Positions 35,301 through 47,300 of a stretch of 64,000 nt of DNA are shown here, one piece after another. The stretch lies in NCBI GenBank assembly GCA_037367405.1, contig JAZKJV010005749.1:1-64000 (forward strand), given 5' to 3'. The translations under genes and the position numbers were made by a program. Source of the DNA: Ottelia alismoides. Lineage: Eukaryota; Streptophyta; Magnoliopsida; Alismatales; Hydrocharitaceae. How positions within the stretch are numbered: position 1 is the first letter of the stretch; the number at the start of each line of letters is the position of its first letter. Below the pieces are notes generated by a model. That model had not been told where the DNA came from. It searched no databases and saw only the letters and a list, made by a program, of their open reading frames with translations.

Positions 35301-38300
35301 AATTATGGTTGCAAAATATCATGAAAGTGGTATCATTTTTACATTGAATGAAAGTGATATAGTTAATGTAATAATAAAAGTATAACAACGAAAAAATTCT
35401 AGCGCATGACTTGATCTATTTTAGTGTGCCATCACCTGTAAAATTAAAAAAAAAAGAATACTTTTACAAAAATTATATGATTACACAAATATTTATAATT
35501 GCAAATACGAATATCGTAGAGATAATTTAAATGTATATGTCATACCAAATGTTATGATCCATAATATGTGCTTCACCTCCTACTTCAACTTCATTCTTCT
35601 CACGGTCTATAACTGGAAAAAAAATAAAAATCAATGATGTTAGAATAAATTCAAAATAACATGTTAAATATTGTATAACATCAAATAAAATCTCGCATTC
35701 TGTAGATGGTTCAAGTTGTACCACAACTTTTACTTCTTCATCAAGATTGGTGGGATCGATCGAATCATTAATTACATTTATATTGTAAAATACTTTATTT
35801 AAAATCTATAGTGATATATGATGAGAATGAAACAATAAATAAATAAATTCTAACCATTGTTGTTACTCTTCAACCAATCTTGAGTGCATATCAACGTCTC
35901 CACTATATCAGGATTTAGTCTACTACGGTATTCGTCGACTACCCTTCTACCAGTGCTGAAAGCAGATTCAGATGCGACTGCGGATATTGGGACTCCAAGA
36001 ATATCCTTAGCCATTTTTCCAAGAATAAGGAATCTTCCAATATTTTGCTTCCACCATCCCAAAATATCGAACTTACTTCTACAATCATCCTCCTATCTCA
36101 AATATTTTTCCTCGAAATATTCATCCAACTCAGTTTTTAATGGATGTTTATCTTCGTCATCCATTAGTTGAGGAAATCTACTATTTTTTTTGTCTAATGG
36201 ACTAGAGGGAGGATTTGAAGTGGATGCCACATTTGATGCATTTTTTGGAGTCTGCAGAAGCAAATCATAACATTGATAAAGATTTTCAATTGTATCTTGA
36301 AGGCCATTCACTTTTTCTACAGCATCATTTTCGTATATATCTTTATAATATATATCAACTGCTTTCATCTTGTAACGGGGATGTAAAACAGAAGCAATAG
36401 CTAGAAGTTGATTGCACATATCCCAATATTTGTCAAACTTCTTTTTCATTGCAGTAGCCATGGACACAATGATGTCATCGGTGCTTTTCAACCATTCAAG
36501 AAAGAGCAATTGGATTTCACAAAATTCAATAAAGAAAAGGTTTGATGTCACGTAATTGTAGCGAAACAGTAACTCTGTAACATAAAAAAATGTTTCAAAC
36601 ACTCCTCCATTTTTTTTGTATAGCCCCATTCATCATCCCTTAGCTCATAAATATAGTTGACATTTCTAAATCCAAATATCTTAAACACCGTCTTCTACTC
36701 TAAAGCCGTCGCCAACATAAGTTATGCTGAATTCCATCTCGTACAACAATCTAATGACAAGCTTTTTTAAGGTTTAGAATCAACTTGTTCTGCGGTCTCT
36801 TTGAAATTTGCGCCCATTTGAGGTGAGCATGTCACATATTTAATGCTAAGATGCAGCTTCTCTATTGACTTGGCAACCACTTTCAACCCATCTTGGACAA
36901 CAAGATTGATGATATGGGCTGCACAACGAACATGAAAAAACAATCCTTTGGATACTAGTGAATCACCAAGACGAGCTTTTACAAGTCTTAATGCAACATC
37001 ATTTGCCTTGTCATTATCGACAGTCACTGTAAACAATTTCTGATCAATGTTCCATTCAAACATTTTAGATAAAAAGAATTTGCTAATGTCTGCACCAATC
37101 GATCCATGCACATTTATAAAATTTATAATTCTTTTTTTTAAAATTTCAAGAATCATCAATGAAGTGTGTGGTAATGCATAAATAAGACTTATTTTGTGTA
37201 GACACGGTCCATTTATCCATTGTTAGAGAAACTCGAGAAGACAAATTGGAAAAAATATGATATAATATCTTCTCATCATCAAATACTCTCTTGCACATCT
37301 TGCCAATTGTTGTGCGGGATGTGGATCTTGTGTTGAGGGCGGAGTGATAAAATATATTCTCAAAAAGCTGAATGAGAAACCATGTTAAATGGATACTCAT
37401 GCACAATGGTAGCCTTCACAAGTAAAGACTTTTTCATCAACATAAGTATAACTTGAAAGCCTACTACTTCCATCTGATTTTAACAAAGCCTGAATTAGAT
37501 GTTGTCCTGGCTCTACTTTAGTTAGATTAGGACATACTTGAGTATGATTTTTCAAATGAGTTGTGCCCATTTCAGAAGAATGCCGAAGTTCCTTTTTGCA
37601 TAACTTGCATACAACCCACAAGATATCTTGCTCATATGTTTTTCCTTTAACTGTTATCTCTTCTTTTTTGTAAACTCTATCATAATCCATCCAAACTCCT
37701 GATGTAAGTTTCTTTTGTTTCTTAGGCAAGGGAGTTTGGATGCACACGAAACAAAAGAAACTTCTGATGTAACTCTATCATACTCATGCACAAGAAACAA
37801 AAGAAACTTACATCAAGAGTTTGGATGCATTATGATAGAGTTTACAAAAAAGAAGAGATAACAGTTAAAGGAAAAACATCTGAGCAAGATATCTTGTAAG
37901 CTATATGTAAGTTATGCAAAAAGGAACTTCGGCATTCTTCTGGAATGAGCACAACTCATTTGAAAAATCATACTCAAATATGTCCTAATCGAACTAAAGT
38001 AGAGCATGGACAACAACTAATTCAGGCTATGTTAAAATTGGATGGAAGTAGTAGACTTTCAAGTTATACTTTTGATGATGAAAAAAGTCAAATACTACTT
38101 GCGAAGGCTATCATTATGCATGAATATCCATTTAGCATGGTTTCTCTTTCAGCTTTTCAAGAATATATTTTATCACTCCGCCCTCAATACAAGATCCCAT
38201 CCCACACAACAATTGACAAGATGTGCAAGAGAGTGTTTGATGATGAGAATAAGAAATTATATCAGATTTTTTCCAATTTGTCTTCTCGAGTTTCTCTAAC

Positions 38301-41300
38301 AATGGATAACTGGACCGCGTCTACACAAAATAAGTCTTATTTATGCATTGCCGCACACTTCATTGATGATTCTTGGAATTTACAAAAAAGAATCATAAAT
38401 TTTATAAATGTGCATGGATCGACTGGTGCATACAGTAGCAATTTTTTTTTATCTAAAATGTTTGAACGGAACATTGATTAGAAATTGTTTACAATGATTG
38501 TCGATAATTATAAGGCAAATGATGTTGCATTAAGACTTGTAAAAGCTCGTCTTGGTGATTCACTAGTTTCCAAAGGATTGTTTTTCATGTTCGTTGTGCA
38601 ACCCATATCATCAATCTTGTTGTCCAAGATGAGTTGAAAGTATTTGCCAAGTCAATAGATAAGGTGCGTCTTAGCATTAAATATGTGACATGCTTACCTC
38701 AAATGGAGGCAAATTTCAAAGAGACCGTAGAACAAGTTTATTCTAATCCTAAAAAGAGCTTGTCATTAGATTGTTGTACGAGATGGAATTCAACATACCT
38801 TATGTTGGCGACGGCTTTAGAGTACAAGGCGATGTTTAAGTGATTTGGATTTAGAGATGCCAACTATATTTATGAGCTAAGCGTTGATGAATAGGGCTAT
38901 ATAAAAAAATTAGAGGAGTGTTTGAAACATTTTTTTGATGTTACAGAGTTATTGTTTCGCTACAATTACGTAACATCAAACCTTTTCTTTATTGAATTTT
39001 GTGAAATCCAATTGCTCTTTCTTGAATGGTTGAAAAGCACCGATGACATCATTGTGTCCATGGCTACTACAATGAAAAAGAAGTTTGACAAATATTGGGA
39101 TATGTGCAACCAACTTCTAGCTATTGCTTCTGTTTTGGATCCTGTTACAAGATAAAAGCAGTTGATATATATTATAAAGATATATATGAAAATGATGGGG
39201 TAGAAAAAGTGAATGGCCTTCAAGATATAATTGAAAATCTTTATTAGTGTTATGCTTTGCTTCTGCAGACTCAAAAAAATGCATCAAATGTGACATCCAC
39301 TTAAAATCCTCTCTCTAATTCATTAGACAAAAAAAAGTAGATTTCCTAAACTAATGGATGACGAAGATAAACAAACATTAAAAATTGAGTTGGATGAATA
39401 TTTCGAGGAAAAATGTGAGATGGAAGGATGATTATGGAAGTAAGTTCGATATATTGGGATGGTGGAAGCAAAATATTGGAAGATTTCCTATTCGTGGAAA
39501 AATGGTTAAGGATTCTTGGAGTCCCAATATCCACAGTTGCATCTGAATCTGCTTTCAGCACTGGTGGAAGGGTAGTCGACGCATACCGCAGTAGACTAAA
39601 AATCATGATATGGTGGAAACGTTGATATGCACTCAAGATTGGTTGAAGAGTGACAATAATGGTTAGAATTTATTTATTGTTTCATTCTCATAGATCTTAA
39701 TAAAGTATTTTACAATATAAATGTAATTGATGATTCGATCGATCCCACCAATCTTGATGAAGAAGTAGAAGTTGTTGTACAACTTGAACCATCTACAGAA
39801 TGCGAGATTTTATTTGATATTATACAATATTTAACATGTTATTTTGAATTTATTCTAACATCATTGATTTTTATTTTTTTTCCAGTTATAGACCGTGCGA
39901 AGAATGAAGTTGAAGTAGGAGGTGAAGCACATATTATGGATCATAACATTTGGTATGACATATACATTTAAATTATCTCTACGATATTCGTATTTGTAAT
40001 TATAAATATTTGTGTAATCATATAATTTTTGTAAAAGTATTCTTTCTTTTTAAATTTTACAGGTGATGGCACACTAAAATAGATCAAGTCATGCGCTAGA
40101 ATTTTTTTGTTGTTATACTTTTATTATTACATTAATTATATCACTTTCATTCATTGTAAAACAATGCCACTTTCATGATATTTTGCAACCAAAATTGTTA
40201 TAATTTCTTTTGTTAGTTAGTATCATTAGATGTTAACTTATGTTGTTTAATTTATTCTTAGATATTTTTGCTGCTATTATGAAATATACCATACTTGTTA
40301 TGTTGTATTATTATCTAATTTGCATTTTAGGTGACTATGACCTGACTATTTGGTGAGAGTGTAGATTTTTCTTCTCAAGAAATGTACTACTAGGTATATT
40401 TTTTATAATTGTGACCATGTCTATCATGCAACTAATTTAAAAATTACATTTTTTTACTTGTGATGTAATCTATTTTGACTTGTTATAGGATCCAATATAA
40501 ACAAGAAAGATGGAAACACACCATTCCTATTTATTATGATAAATAAGATGGGTATGCCCTTTTTTTAATTACCTTTTTTAATGATTATCTTATAGTGCAT
40601 GTGAATGTTGTTGTATAAGTTATCATCATTTTTGTTAAAAATATATAAGTGGAAACATTCGTAGGATAATACGTATTCATTTGTCGAATATCCATATCTG
40701 ATTTTTGAATATCTGTTTTACATCTGTATTCGTTTTCTAAGGACAGTGTTCAGAAAAACGACCGAGTAAGCCGCATACTCGGCCGCATACTCATACTCGG
40801 TAGCCTTGCCGCTCCGAGTATGATGAAACGGTCATGTATGTGGGTTGACCCGCATACTCGGCCGAGTATACCCCCTATGTGGCCGCATACTCGGTCGCTT
40901 TTCTGATAGAGCTTTTTTTATTTAATCTAAAGCCAAATAGCCCCACTCGCATAACCGCATACTTCCTGCATAAAACCGCATACTCTCCTGCATAAAACCG
41001 CATACTCCCCGCATACTCTCCCGTCTGAGGATATTACCATAATATTAAATATTTATTTATATTTTTAATAAAAAATACCAAACTGCATAAAACCGTTTAC
41101 TTCCGCATACCCTCCCGCATACCGCATACTCTCTATGCAGTGACCCCTCCGACCGAATATCGCATAGCGCCTTCCTGAACATTGTCTAAGGATATGGTTC
41201 CCTGATCCATACATTCGCATAACATTCGTATACAGATCCGTATTCGGATTTAAAAATGGATAAGGATATGATAAGACCTATATCTGTATTCGACCATTTG

Positions 41301-44300
41301 CATCCCTATCCGCAATAATAGTAGCTTGGTTCTGCGAGAGGGAGAAGAGATGGGGATTCCGCTCCTTCAAAGCCCCAATGCTAGTCTAATCAGCCAACCA
41401 AAACCTAAACGCCTCACCATTACCCATCACAGGTTGTAAAGCTTCCCTCAGCTTAGGGAGGGTCTCCTTTATGCTAGTCCAGAGAGAAGAAGGGTCTTTG
41501 ATAGGCGCTAATTGCAATTCCCCAGCAATCCCATAGCTTTTCCTCAACAGTCTATAGGCCAACTCATCATTATCTCCCTACAACCCGATTACCCATTTGG
41601 ATATTAGGGCCTTGTTCATATGTTGAAGCATCAGAATTCCAAGTCCACCATCTTTCCTGCGTGTCACTACCTCCCAATCTATAAGATGCATCCCTTTCTG
41701 TGCATGTTTACCGTTTGACCAAAGAAAACATCTCATCATACGTTCCATCCGTGTACATACTCCTACTGGTAGCTTCCTAGTTGATTAGAAGATGGGTATA
41801 ACCATGTGATCAAATTTCGATGAAATTCGGTCAAATTTCGGTCGAGTTTCGATTTTGGTGGGTGACTGAAATTCGACCGAAATGGCCTTTATATCGACCG
41901 AAATTTGGGGACTCCAGTTCAAAAACCGATCGAAATGATCGAATATTTGATCGAATTTCCACGCCATCAACCGTGAGTTGGTGGAGGTAATTTCATCACC
42001 TTCTGCCATTTGCCATGGTGTGGAAGAAATGAGTGTTATTGTCACTCTCCTTAAACCATCACTGCCTCGAACGCTGCTTCCACTCCATCTTTTCCTATCC
42101 TCAAGATGAATTCCCTGCATACACTTGCTTCTCAATTCCATCTCCTCCAGGGTCAAATCTCGCACATCTTCCACCTGGTCCGAGCGAGTAACTTCATCTT
42201 GTGCCATTGTTTTTTTAAGTTTGCGAAGTTTACGAGTTCTTTTGTTATATTGCATTAGGTGTCTTTGTAGCAGCAATAACTTGGTTGTGAGGTTTGACGC
42301 AACTGATCCATTCAAGCGCAATTCCTTCCACAACGACTCCTCCATATCTCTGAATCCCTCCTCCAAAGCCAAGTGCGCTCAAATCTGAAAAAGTTCTAGG
42401 GGACCACATGAGTGGTGTATGATCAGAGTAAGAGCGCGGAAGCGCCTACGCACGTGCCAATGGAAATTGCTGAAGCACCTCCGTAGATACCAAGAACCGA
42501 TCAATTTATAATCGAGATCTAGAGCTTCTCCATGTATATCTGCATCCTCCCGTATCGACAATGTCCAATCCATATTCCCCAATAAATGTGGCCAACTCTT
42601 GCAAACCATCATCAACCCCGCCCTGCCTCTGTGGGCGATCATCAAGAAGCAACGTAATATTGAAATCCCCCCTATGATATAACCAAGCGAGGGAAAGACA
42701 TCTCGCACTTGCCGAAGATATTCAATCCGGTCCGCAACACCTTCGCCATTACACTACCCATACGAATTGGTCACATGCAAAGATAGATCATCCTATCTCC
42801 TACGGAGAACGACCGAGATGCATCATCTATCATAGGTCGCTTCTACAAGCAACTCAAACTTGGTACCATCCCAACCCGTTGCCAAGCCACTAGAAGCCCC
42901 GACCGAAGGAATCACCCGAAACTGAAATAATCGAGCCCCCAATAGACTGGGAGCCCTCGTTCAGGTCCTGCAAATTTCGTCGAGATTCAGTCGAATTTCG
43001 GTTTCAATAGGTGACCTAAATTCAGTCGAAATGGCATATATCGACTAAATTTTAGGGGCCTCAATTCAAAAAACTGACCAAAATTTCGGTCGAATTTCGA
43101 CCAAATTTGGTCGAAAGTTCGTTTCGGCCGATCATCAAAATGGTGACGAAAATCGAAATTTGAGGCCTTGGGTCCTGCACCAGCCTAGTCTCCGGCAAGA
43201 GAATGATGCCATCTTTCACCTCATAGCACAACTGTCGAACTGTTGATCTCTTCTCAGATCTCACAATCCCTCTAGCATTCAAGGTTACAATCTTCATGAA
43301 GAACGAGTCATAGCTCGTTGCGGGACAATGCCAAGACAGTCCACCAGCAGGGAACGTTCAACACCACTAGCATCGAACCCCTCCCGAATGTTCTCAGACT
43401 GACCATCGGTCCTGACATCTACAAGCTCAATCTTATCGTTGCACAAGCAAACATCAGTCACCACCCATGAATCACCTCTACCCTCTCGAGCGCCCTCTCG
43501 ATCGCCAACCATAGCCGCCTGCGATGCTCCATCGAGGGCGACCTCAAGTAACGCCTTCTAAATCGTCAACACGAAGATGGGTGTGGAGAGGGCGAGTTTC
43601 GCTTCCCCACTCCCGCTACATCAAGAACATTCAAGATAGCATGTTCTTCAGCATGGTTCTTGACATGCCCCGATGCAGCAGTCCCAACTGAGGAGACTGA
43701 GTGTTGCAACCTTGAGGAGGCCTCACGATGGATCTGATCCATAGCATGCACCAAGGGGTTTCAATTTGAAGACTTGGGCTTCAACAAGTTCACGAAACGA
43801 AGTAAGAATCGGATCCTACTGACAACCCTACAGAAATCGGGTCCAAGGAGAAGTTGTGTTGGAGGATCCGCTGAATCGATGGGACACGACCCATATCTGA
43901 GAAGGCATGACCCGATCCGAGTTGATTCACCCCAAACAAAGCGTCGAAGCGATGCATCCCAATCTTCGAACCGTTTGCCAATTGGCCATTATGATCTCTA
44001 GAAGCTTCCGTGCAAGAAGCGTCATCCGCAACTGGTGGAATGAGAATCGCAATTGACACGGTGGTTGCGCTTCCCACCAAAGGCGTCGGCCAGGAACTCC
44101 CACCAGTCGCAGCACCGTCGCCAGCGGTGGGGCCAACCTCCACGACTCTCACCAGGAAGGAGGCCTTGTCGATCTTCAAGAAAAGCTCGGAGGGGATCAC
44201 CTCGCGTCTTGCCGCCACCTCCACCTTCAGGTCCAAATCGACCCCATTCGACATGCCATCAGAGAGAATCACAATCTCCTTGCCCACATCAGAAAGGAGT

Positions 44301-47300
44301 TCCTCCATAGTTCCCACATCATGAGCCCGCAAGGGCATGCCCTTCAACGCCAAAACCTTATAGAACCTAGTATATGATGCTCCATCTCGGAGGGATGGCT
44401 GTCGCCACGAAATGGACTCCGGGCTCCTAGTCTCTGATCTCTGCAATAGCAAACTAGCTTCCCTTTCAGAGATACCACGAGCACACACAAAAGGGGGCTC
44501 AGTCAACACCATATCCCTCCAAAGGATGGCCTAATCTTGATCGTAATATCGTCCATCACCATATGCAAACATCTCTCTACCGTCGAGCACACCCCCACGA
44601 GGACCCCATCGAGCGGTCTTAGCATATGCTGAGAACCCGAAATCTTCTCCTTCCCCTTCGCTGTTAATATATTGCTATCGTTCTGATGGAGGCCCCCCAG
44701 CTTCGAGCTCGGACATTCGGACATCAACGCCCTTCCTATCTCACCCCCAATCCAGCGATCCTTGAGCCAATGACAATCCCACCGATGATGCCCAATCCCA
44801 CCGCACACAAAACATACCATGGCGTTTCTACACCACGCCGCTCGATGGCCCCGCGCACCACATTTGAATCATGCCGATTTCCGATCCTTCAAGGGCTCCC
44901 CTCTCTGCTTTGATGCCACTGGCCTCCAAGCCCAAGAGGACGCTCCTCTTCGCGTCGCCTGCCAAGCTCCAGTGAACCACTGTGCTCATCGTGCCGCTCT
45001 CTAGCTAGAAGCTCCTTGCTCCAATCATCCTCCACCGTAGTTGCTCACGTTCTCATCGATAGATCCCAAATATTATCCAACTTCACGGCAAGACCTTGCG
45101 AAGATTTTGGTATTTCGACCCGTCGAGCTTTTGACATTCCGATAAGGTGTCATCGTTTTGAAGCCTTGCGTGAGGTGCTATCTTGGGTCGGAGTGTTGAA
45201 GGCCATTGTTCTTGATGGCCTTCGATCAAGGCCTTAAATTTCAAATTTCATTTTCATTTCATTAAGTCCAGAATGAGAAATTTTGAAGAATTTCGTTGAA
45301 ATCATCGAAACTTACTTTAAACTCTTTTTTTCCTGAAAATTAAGGTTTTCAATGTTCCTAAATCAGTAAATAGAATAGAAATACACATTATTTCTAAAAT
45401 AGTAGTGGAATTGCAAGTTTTTAAATAGTATTATCACCATAATCACCACACATGCTTATATGTAGTAGAAATGTGATGCATAAAGTTAAAACTGGATTCT
45501 CAACTCGAAGCAAAAGCCATGATATTCACCTCTTCAACAAGAATGAGGTGTCACATGCACCTCAAAATAAATAAAAAACAAAAAATAAAGCTCTTCACTT
45601 AAAACTTGGATTTAACTCTTGAAGCTTGTTTGTAAACTCAACGCATCGGCGAAAAAATAGACGAGAAAACATTGATATAGGCAAATTTTGATGAAAGTGA
45701 ATCGTAGACCCCCTTATTTTTGTCGCTTCGCTGAAACGACAAACGATTTCATTGGAATTTCGTTGACATTTCATTGAGGTTTCCTTAATTCTGGAAAAGG
45801 AATAAGATAGCATTCCTATTTCATTGACCTAGAGAAATGGAAATTACAGAGAAATTTGGTTGAATTTCACTGAAATTTTAGGCCATGCCTCTGATTAGGT
45901 GACATACTCGATGTGGCGGTCGAAGTCGAGGGTCTTGGGGGGTGGCGCCTTCGATCTGTGTGCTCCTTGTCGATCGCTTGTAGTTTGCGTAATGAATGGT
46001 TGAGATCGTGGGGGATGCCTTTGTTGCATCATCGTTTACAATGCCTATAGTGCAACCCCTATTTTCCCTGGGAGAGCAACGCTCCATGGTATCCCGAGCG
46101 ACATTGGTGGCTGGTTCCATGTCTGCCAAAGGGACAATTGTTGTTAAGCTGTCGAGATCAGGGTTCGAGGTGTTGATTCCGATCGTTTCCAAGGAGATGT
46201 TTTGCCCTAACTCTCTGATGGTCTTATTTCCCCTCTTTAATGTGGGCAGAATTTGAGGAATATTTTAGAATGTTCAGGCGACTATTACACAATACAACGA
46301 ATTTTGAAGATAGAGTTTCCAGATCCCCTCATCTTTGCGAGGTGGGGTCTCTCATCTTTGGTGGTTTTGGTCTGCGTGGGTTTTTGAAGACCAGATTTTG
46401 GATCATTTGGGTAACATTTCGATTGGTGTCTTGGTAGCGACTGCGATTATGATTGCAAGGATCTTTTAGAACCATAATGCAAAATGAAATAGCGAGTATG
46501 AAGGTCAAGGGGAGGGCCGAGTTTGCGAATTTGGGCACAATTGAAGTGACATGGGACTGTCTTGTGATTGGGGTGCAACATGCATTTGTTAGTGAGAGGG
46601 ATGGACGTAAAGCAAAATAATTGGTCTTTTACCGTTGGGAGGGAGTTGGAGAAAGGCGCCAGCATGGCAATTTGATAGTTGAGGGAGTTGGAGGGGAGGG
46701 AGGGCTGGGAGGGGATGTGTGATTGTAAGTGGTGGTGGCATACTCTCGAAAATGATGACAAATAGAAGAGGTGGAGTTGGAGGTTCATGATTCAAAGAAA
46801 GGAGGTAGTGTTGGGGAAGTTGCTGCTCAACCAGGAGATACGTTGAGGAGGGTTAGGAGGTGGAAACACGGGAGATGCACAACTAGTTGGCTGACTGGAT
46901 AAGGATGAATTTTGTGGTGGGGGGGCATGGTTACTAAGTGAAGGCGATTTCTTGGATTGTGGGGGATTGGGGAAGCTTGAGAAATGCGCAACGATGGTAT
47001 TTCTTTTCGAACCGTAGGATGCGGATATTGTGTGCTGGCAAGAAACAAAACTTCAAACATGTGATGTAGTTCGTTGGGGATCTTTCTCGGGCCCAAGGTC
47101 GATGGAGTTTGAGTTGCCAATTCGGGTGAGGATGGCATGCATGCATATTGTGGGCTGGAATGGAGACAACTTGAAGTATGTGGATTAGAGGATTGGCTCT
47201 AGAACTATGATGGTGGTGCTAATGCGTCTTTGGATAACCAACTGTTTATGATGATAAATGTATATAAGTCGTTTGAGTGGCAACAAAGATTGTTGATTTG

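Larger units (their letters stand above)
34636..41308. mobile_element. Palindromic Ac-like hAT element (hAT-2): two inverted copies with 3' ends outward
   Basis: Both outer ends read TAGGGATGCAAATGG inward, the Ac-type hAT terminus. The left arm (34636 to about 37770) is the reverse complement of the right arm (about 37790-41308, minus a later MITE). Sample stretches such as 35570-35710 against 39780-39940 differ at only a few positions. Each arm has the transposase N-terminal part near the centre and the 3' end outside, and both lack the 5' terminus. Flanking octamers CTGCCAAA and TCCGCAAT do not match, so the insertion may not have been a single normal transposition. It interrupts L1-E. Confidence 0.85.
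33983..46200 (-). mobile_element. L1-type LINE (L1-E), minus strand, multiply interrupted
   Basis: The 3' end has an A run (T run 33983-33989) and a UTR. Moving right: zf-RVT side to 34635, the palindromic hAT (34636-41308), ORF2 after the RT core (41309-41790), a MITE remnant, the ORF2 linker and endonuclease (41968-42963), a MITE (42972-43170), the endonuclease start (43179-43297) and ORF1 (43300-45218), then a MITE (45227-45887). The 5' border is not fixed; it lies between 45218 and about 46200. No target duplication was found. Confidence 0.7.

Noticed and set aside
33972..46028. A target duplication for L1-E pairing the sequence before 33983 with 46011-46028
   Set aside because: The match (GGCATGAGCTTTTGGCA against GGGATGCCTTTGTTGCA) needs a gap and several mismatches, so I do not claim it.
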